Shown here piece by piece: positions 49,001 to 58,000 of a stretch of 64,000 bases of DNA (position 1 is its first letter; the number at the start of each line of letters is the position of its first letter). Source of the DNA: Membranipora membranacea. Lineage: Eukaryota > Bryozoa > Gymnolaemata > Cheilostomatida > Membraniporidae. Made by a program: the position numbers and the translations under genes. Under the pieces are notes generated by a model, which saw only the letters and a list, made by a program, of their open reading frames with translations, was not told the DNA's origin and did not search any database. Location: the NCBI GenBank assembly GCA_914767715.1, contig OU612072.1, positions 2,976,001-3,040,000 on the forward strand, read 5' to 3'.

Positions 49001-52000
49001 GCTTTTGTTAAGCTGCAGAGAAGGGGTTTATTTTTTTTTTTATCTTACTTCATTCTTTGAGGCTGATCTAACATGGAAAGTGAGTATCATGAGGTCTATA
49101 ACCATTCGCTTTTGCACAAATCATAGTTTAGCAGTTACTATTGTAAATAAATATTGGCTAAAGTGTGTACACTAAATGTTTTTTACATAGTTTCATACCC
49201 ATGAGTATTCGAGTCTAAAAAAGTATGTGTGACCATATGACAGAACTTTTCAGTGAACACTCTGTAATTTGTCTTTGCCAAAATTACGGATTAAACTGAA
49301 TCTTAATCTTAGTTTTAAATTAGTATTAATTAGAGTTAAGGTTTTACCTGGTGACGGAGATCAAAAACTTATAGCAAATTTGCTTTCTTGCAATGCCTGA
49401 TATTGTCCCGCTACTTTTGTCTAGCCTTTGACAGATTATTGGGAACATTGTTAGCTATTATAATAGCATTGAGTATGGCAGTTATAGCTATGGTAGCTAC
49501 CTTCTGCTGGGCCGTTAGAGCCATAAAGCGTACAAACAGTACCACGAGGTCGGAGATGGAAATGATTAAGTCATCACTGCAGGAAGAGTTAGACCATGTC
49601 AAGCTACTTCTGAGTCACCATGTTCCAAATCTACCCACACACAATCACAGGTACAATAATATCTCTGACGGTAATAACTTGATAGCAGAGCTCCACAATA
49701 AGATTACTCAGATTGCGAGATCAACTAACTCTGAAGCCTAGAAATAACACATTTAGGAGATTGTTGTGGACACTACCAACCTTTGATGCCTCAATGCTTA
49801 TATGTGATAATTTGGTTGCTTTACAGTTCGGTGTTCTCAGGCTCAAACGAGAAACTCACCATACCTTATCGCATTCTGACTGATGCATCATGAGCTTTTC
49901 TTGTGTATATTTTTGTATCAAATAGGCAAAGAGCCACTGTCTTGCAAACGGAGACGAGTTTAGTCAGTATGCAAAAACGGTTGAAGAAATATGGGGGCTT
50001 CAATAATGAAGCATACAATGAGGCGAAGTCTGCTACGGACAGGGAGTACTATCTGAGAACACCACCTAGAGATGTCATGGCAAAAACTACTAAAAGAGAC
50101 TTTGAAATGTTCGGGTCTGAACCCGATAAATGTGAGGGAGAGAAAGCGCCTGCAGCAACAGGGGTAGGTGAATATGACCCACATTTGTCTACGAACAGTT
50201 CAGAATAGTGATTCAATATAAATCATTGGGGTTCAAAGTTCATGGTCGCTTTCTTAGCTAGCGCAGGAAGAGGAAAGGTTGATCATCATAGTTACACCTA
50301 TCTTTACTTGCTTTTCAGCTCAGCCATATCAGCCCATCAAGAAGAGGAAGTGAGGGTTATTATGACGTAATCAATGAATCTGAAATGATTAGAGCAGCAA
50401 CAGCAATCAGCATGAGGACAGCAGCAATGACAGATCAGCACTCGAGATCACACAAAGAGCCGCTGTCTGTTACGGCAGCACCATCCAGTACATCGGCAGT
50501 ACTTCCAACGATAGTGGATGACGAGGATGCTTATGTTCCGGCAGACGAAGAAAGAGGTGTATATCTTAAGCCAGCGCCTTGCAGCTCCAACACAGAACCA
50601 GCTTACAGTGGGTATATGAGGATGGATAGCTTTAGAGGAGAGGATCATTATACTAGTATGACTGAGTATGAGGGAAGTACGACCAACGCAGGTCAACAAA
50701 AGAAAGAAAAATCAGTTGTGGACCCAGCTAAGGAATAGTGCTAATATTTTACAATGGAAAATCCATGACAGTTCAATGTATCTCAAACCGCCTTTTTTGC
50801 ATCTTTTGAATCATAATACATCACACTCCTGTAGCGCAACTTTAGCAACATAAACACAATTCGAGTAAATACATTCTCTTGATCTAACAGACCAGTCCCG
50901 CAATCATTGAGCAGACACGATTTAGGTAATAGATGATTTTAGAATCTGGCAGAGCAACAGTAGGTAGGAAGAGAGACAATAAAGACACCTCCACCACCAG
51001 AGAGCAATCACAAGTAGCCTAGTCAGTAATTACATGCACATTCCAATTGCCTTCCTATCTATTGAACAAAGCCATAATTGTTTCCACAAGATGACAGTTC
51101 GCGTAATCTGGCAGAAGAGGCAGAGCGACAATGCTGAGCAGCGGTACCATAGCATTTGGAACAGCTATGATTTAACAGTCCACCAACAGCAGCATGAGAC
51201 ATGCAATAATCTAGCAATCAGCTGTAACAAAGAAGGACATTATTGGCTGACACCAGGAGAGGAATAAGCTAATCAGCCAATCAGCATGGAGGAGCAGCAG
51301 CCGTGCGGAACTCACAGGCGATCCGAAGTTATGTCCAATCTCGTGAGCCAGTGTGATGTAGGACACACGTGGTGCTACTTTCTTCTGATAGTTTTGGAAT
51401 GTGACTATACCGGTATTAAGACTACGGGTTGTTTTGACACGCTGCCCTCCTACTTCTTCCGTGACAGCCCCATTTTGATCACAAACTCCACCCTTTTCTG
51501 TTAATCATCACACAATTTTTATACTGTTTTTACTTGCGTAATAATTAAAATAGCTATAGGAATTCTAAGAAAAGTTACCATCAGTTTCAAACATGGTTCC
51601 ATTTGACTAGCATTTAGGCTACACAACAGTTATAATCTGGAAGGTCAGATGAGCATGGTATTACACAATCGGTTGTTAGTAGACCTAGCTACATCCAATA
51701 AACTCATCTCCCAAGTGCACTTAGTAAAACAATTTTTTGTCGCCAAAGTCACTGCATGAGATTGGTACCACAAACCATGACCATTGTTTTCAAGGGTTAA
51801 AATCAAACAGGTAACCAGCTGGCAGCTGTTTATGTGTTGAAGAGCAAACTTGGCAATGCAATAGATTTTTTCTATTACAGGCCCAGTTTGCTCTTCAACA
51901 CATAAGCAGCTGCCACTCATAATACCTCTTATAATCCAAAACAGCATGGTCACACTTACTATCTAGATATTAGCAGAAAATCGAATGAATTATTGAAAAG

Positions 52001-55000
52001 GGTGCATGTGTACTTACTTCCAGGTTCAGCTACCCACGCTAGACCCAAAGTTCCTCCCTCAAAATCTCGATATGTGAAGATATAAGCGAGACAGTAGGCA
52101 TCGTGGTTGTTGTACGAGTTGATATTCAGCAGATTACTGGCATCTATAGCTGAGTTACAGAGTGTGTTAGTTTGACACTCATTTGTGTTTAGACAGTCGC
52201 AAGTTTGATCCACCTAAAAAGAAAACTGGGTGTTAGATTGGAGTTGCAGACCCAGTCATGTCTTGATTCAACATTGAATAAAATAAAGCACAATGTTTCA
52301 GTGGGCGGTTTGATTTATGATAATCAAGGAAAATAATGCATTCTTGGGAAAATCTCATGGAAAACATGTACCGGATAGCACCACAGTGGTGTAGTTTTAA
52401 GCAAGTATGTACCCAACAACACATCAGACAACTTCCCACAGCCACCAATATTCAATGCGGTTTCCCTGTATCAATTTATTGTTTAAAAATATAAACAGCC
52501 ATTTTTGTTATTTTAACAATTACCAGAACTCGGTCTATCCTGAATCCAAACTGTCTGTAGCTCTGATCAAAGCCATCCTTGAATGTGTGACTTCTGAAAA
52601 TACCATCTACCTCCTTCACATGAGAGTAGAATAGAGAAGTTATCATGTCTCGAATCTGTACATCATCAGCCTATCAAATCAAAAAGAAATGAGATAAATG
52701 TACACCCCATTCTGGCAGATCAGTTGTGTCATAAAATTAGTTAATGCTTTTGAAAGAGGAAGAAATATTGACACAGTTTACGTTATCTAGCAGATCTTAA
52801 ATATTCAATTCCCTAAAAAGTATGCTTTGTTACAATGTCATAACGCTGAATCAAGTATTTAGTCTCTTAATTTTGACTAATGATTAGGATATAGCAAACA
52901 ATAGAACAGGGTAAAGAGGTAAACAAATTTTAGTACAGTACAGAACACTTCAAAGGTCATCTTTAACTATCTCAAAGAAGTACTACCTTACCCCTAATGT
53001 CATCATCCAAAATAAGATCAAGCAATTAGGAACAGAAAGAAGATCAATTAAAATAGGTCAGCCAAACTAGCCAATAAAATCTCCTAAATACACATTCCTG
53101 GGATAACTTAGTCTGAGCCCCCCCCCCCCCCGCCCGACGGCCCCCGGAAAATTGATTTACACTTCCCTGTTTTGAATGTGTATCATAATACTTTTTTCTC
53201 AAAAGGTTGTACATCCAACACTACAGCTCATATCAACACAGCAGAGAAATTTTTCAAAAGATATTTGATCACAGTAACAGCATGGAGTTGTTGTAAATCA
53301 GTCCTGTTATATAAAATGCAGAATTAAGTTGTAAGTCTCGAAAGTTGTAAGTCTCGAAAGTTGCAAGTCTCGAAAGTTGTAAGTCTCGAAAGTTGTAAGT
53401 CTCGAAAGTTGTAAGTCTCGAAAGTTGTAAGTCTCGAAAGTTGTAAGTCCTTTCAACAATCTCTATTCTCATCAGTGGTATGAACAAGGAATTACCTGAG
53501 GGTTGGTTTTCTTAAAATATGTCCACAGCTCAGGATCACCTTGTAGAAAAAGATTACATGTGGTACGGGTATTAGTCTGTCTCTTATCCCGAGAACTATA
53601 ACCATTACTCTCCGCTGTGTACAGGTCATGACCAGCTCTGTGTGAGTAACGCTTCTGCAAAAAATAAAAACAATCGGTGTTATTTGAAGCTGCCCATAAG
53701 ATATATAACGTCAAGGCTTAAACCCACTTAGAAAATAACAAATATAGTCCCCTAGAGAAGTTATGTGTTTGCAGGAGGAAAGTTTCACCATTTTGCTCAT
53801 CACTTTATATAGACTTCTGCCTCTGCGAGCTAAAATATAGTGTTAGCCTACATGATGTAGTAAACCCAGAACTAGGTACATCAATTTAATTTACTTCTCT
53901 GGGAACGAGCACTATTATTATCATCTCACTTTTTAAGAGTAGTCCTCTCTATGTCAATGAGCAAACAACTCCCAAAACAGCCAGCCAAATATCCTCATAC
54001 GACACTCTCTGCTCGCACCAATCAGAGTGGTAACAGTGCATAAGCTTAGCAATATTGCTGGTGATAGAATTCCATCAAGAGACATTGACCAAGGTATCTG
54101 AGACATATGGATGCACTCAGTGACCAAGCCTTACAGCTATCATCACAAGTTTAATTTGACCACATAAATACACTGGTAATGCATATACCTCATAAATAGA
54201 TGAGCTCCTTATTTCTTCCATCCACTCATGGTTGGCGTCATTTCCACAGAATTCCTTACTAGAATCTGCTGAGCGACGCGCACGGATATCTCTACAAATT
54301 ACAAACAGAGGATAGTGATTACATTGTGTCACAAGCTACTATCATCTGCTTGATGTGCAAATCAAGTGGTCTTATGGGATTTTAATGTTATGCAATCTGC
54401 ATAGACAGCAAAGCTTCCTAATTTCACTTTGACCTTACAGGCACTAGGAATAGTTGCTCACAGTGAGTGGTGTGAAATGAGAACAAATCAACTGCTGCTC
54501 TGTCAAAAGGCTTATGTCAAACTATTTATTATAATTGTCAAGGATGCTCAGATAACCTCAACCAAAGAACACTATGTGACTACATCATATTCCATCAACA
54601 TCAGCTGATAAAATATGAAGTAGCCAGCATGAAAACAGAGAAGAATCCTAACCTAATCCTTTAATTCCATGCTTCCCTGCCAAATTTAGTAAACTTTCAC
54701 TCGGTCTAACTTTTAGTGCTGAATTTAACTTGAAAAGGTAGCCAAGCAGTAGAAAACTTTGGTTAATTAGTTGGATCACAGCCAGTTTTTTACCTCCTCT
54801 TCTCAAACCCGATGTTTTCTATGTAGACAGTATTTTTGGGCTACAACTTTGAAGACGTTTGAAGACTGCCTATCATGCGAATTTCACGCGTTATTTCCCA
54901 TACTGAGAAATAATTAGGCCTATGTGTTTGTGCATTAGAATTGTTATATTGAGGAGGTTGTGTGATGTCTTCAACAGGCAGGACTGTCAGAAGCCAATCA

Positions 55001-58000
55001 CAGATCTAACTTACGCAAAGAACTTCTCTACGTCCACATGATCGTCGTTGTAGATAACTGAATGTATGTGGTCTTTACCGCTGAGATCTGTGTTGTCCAG
55101 ATAATGTGATTTACGCTCAATCTGATATTTATCTCCACTTGAGAGCTCTAATCTTCCCTCAAATATGCCATCTATTATAGCACCATGTACCTGACTACCT
55201 GCGTCACCTGAAAATTTAAATCAAATCAAATTTAGTACCATCACACATTCTGTGCCATCTGTTGGACTACATGAAATGAAGTTGTAGATAAAGAAGAAAG
55301 GTTATTCCTGGTGAAGGAATCTCCCATTTATGTATAGGCCTAAATTGATATTATTTTTCGTTACTTGTGATGTAGTTAGAGTGGTCCAAGGGGGTTCTTC
55401 ACACCACCCTTGAAATACTCAAACAGATGTTGGGAGGAGCCTAGCAATCATGACATGGTCTAGACAAAGCATGTAAATTTATTTGTACTTAAATTGAAGA
55501 AAAAAAACAATAGATATATGCGGAACACTAGGTTACTTGAATAATATAACTCTATACGTCTATTTCAGTTTGAAAATTGCTCAGAAAAGTACACCTAATC
55601 TAGATCTAAACCTGAATAGAAGGCCTAAGTCTGTCTGTGTAAGCCCTCCAAGTATTATAACATTGTGTAATTATAAGAACTCTTTGACACAAATATCAAG
55701 AAGTTCCTTATTATAAAGTACCCTTGATATGACATTACACTGTCACAGATACTCTGATACATTGACGCTGTCACATCCAACATTACAATGACGTGTGAAT
55801 GTCACACAATATTTTTATTAGTCACCATGGTCCAAATTCAAAACCTATGAAATTGATAGGCATTGTCATGTGATTTCCACAGACTGTAAATTTTTATTAA
55901 TGTTCTAAATAAAACTGTGTGGGACTTGCACAACCAAGCCATGATAAGTGCATCGCCAATGTTTGGTAACACACATAGCATGGCTTGGTTGTGCGATTAA
56001 TCAGTTTTCTATCGTATCACATACTATGAACTCCGCCACTTGGTTGCTTTCAGACTGAGTCTGGTAACATACCTTCTATGTGACCGATAAATATATGTGA
56101 TGTGTCTAATTTTTGTTGCTTTCCCTTAAAGTCGATGACAGCTTCAGGGTGGAATATCCTACTCTCCGAGTCTGGGTATAGAAGGAGAGGCAGAGTCCTA
56201 TAAATAAAAATAACAAAACAATGAATCATCAGAATAAAAAACGCTGTGTCATCCTCACTGATCTGACAGGAGCCATTCAGTGACATTAGATCTATTCTTG
56301 TCCTTATTCCTCTTTACCTAATCTCTTACTTAATCGCTCATTTCTCATCTGACTGTCGTCACAAGGTAGCTGGAATCAAATCATACAAAAAGGCCAGAAG
56401 ATCACAAGATCAGTTTTCCCCATAGGGCATATCATGCAAAGGTAACCTGCAGAAATGTGTGAATGTTATCTTAGATAGTCCATAGATTAAGAGATGATAC
56501 AATAACACAAGCATAGTATTAGGCCCGAAGGACCAAGGATAGCATGAGAAAACATTTAATTCTTGCATGACTCAACCAAACTTTGAGGCTTTTGAGTCAG
56601 GGTCAATAAAAATATCCCCACTATCATTCCAAATTTACAATTATCGATTCTAATTTAATTTATAGTTCACTCATCAATCAGAATACCTTTATAGATAAGG
56701 CCAATCCTGAACAAACCAATTGAAGACAGTGTCTTGCCTATCAAATTAGGCGGGTCCGAGTTTGGATATTTGAACATAATTGTTTTGATGCCATAAATAA
56801 AATGACTATGTGGGCCAGTATAGCCACAACTCTATAGGCTAGTATATTCACAATGTATCTTAGGTCTGTGATACAGTGATAGAGGAAGCAATCGTCTTAT
56901 CCACAAAGTTAAATACTCTCACAGCCTTGGCCTGACTGACATAACAGTCCTATCCATCAATCAAATGATGATAGACATACTTAGTGAGGTATATAAGGGT
57001 ATATCCTCACCCTGTGAGAGGCTATCTATAGTGACATGTTTTGACGTATTTAGGGTTTGCACCATAATTTGGAATGAGGACACCTCTAATTATTGAGATG
57101 AAGTGTTGAATAATTATTGTTGTCTAACTCTAAACAACAGAGATAGGCACTAGGGCAGATCAGAGTATGATTATATCAATGCGTCATTAGGGCGATTGGT
57201 GAGCATCACAAGCTTCATAGAGTAAAAAATGAGATTCTAGATAGGGGCGACTGGATAAAGTGTCAATTGTGATGAGGAGAACAGACTTAGTAGGCCACTA
57301 CGAAAACTAATTCATAGCACTGCAGCTAGAAGATGACTCACACTAAATCGTATATGAGTCGACTGCAGTGTTTTTTCTATGGTGCAAGGATGCTGGTACC
57401 AGGCACACTATATATTCCATAGGACTAGCCTACTAAGACCTGCACAAACATAACACCAGATTTGGTATGTATATCAACTAAGGGGGTTTGATTAGGTATC
57501 ACAAACCGTAACCTACCAGTCTATTATAATCCCGATCTGATTTACTTATGCTAAAAGCGTCATCTCTGAGAGTGTTATGAATAATATAACTAAATATGTA
57601 TGAATTCCTGAAGGTGAATAATGAGTAACCTATTTTCAGCTGCCGTACATCATTCACAAATTCTGACGTTATATCAGGTAGTTGTCTGTCTTGCTACACA
57701 TCACTGCATAGCTGTTATATGATAATTACCCAGGGTCAACAGTCTAACTCAACCCAATCCCAAGCTATAAGCAGGTCATCAAACCTCACACGAGATGTGG
57801 GCAGAGATTAATGATATAATAACCTCACTCAATAGTATAGACCCACCTCTATGGGTAGGCTCTAATACCTAGAGGCGTTTCACACTAAGTAGCCATTAGG
57901 ACATGAATTAAACCACCAGTCCTCTTGGGTAGGCCCTGCAACTGTTAGTTCATTCACACACTGACAATGTATACCATAGACTTAATATACTATACATATA

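Noticed and set aside
43886-51497. Two separate ADAM10 genes in tandem
   Set aside because: Only the catalytic exon is duplicated. All exons before (60-52 kb) and after (43-37 kb) are present once, and both copies fit the same neighbours in phase.
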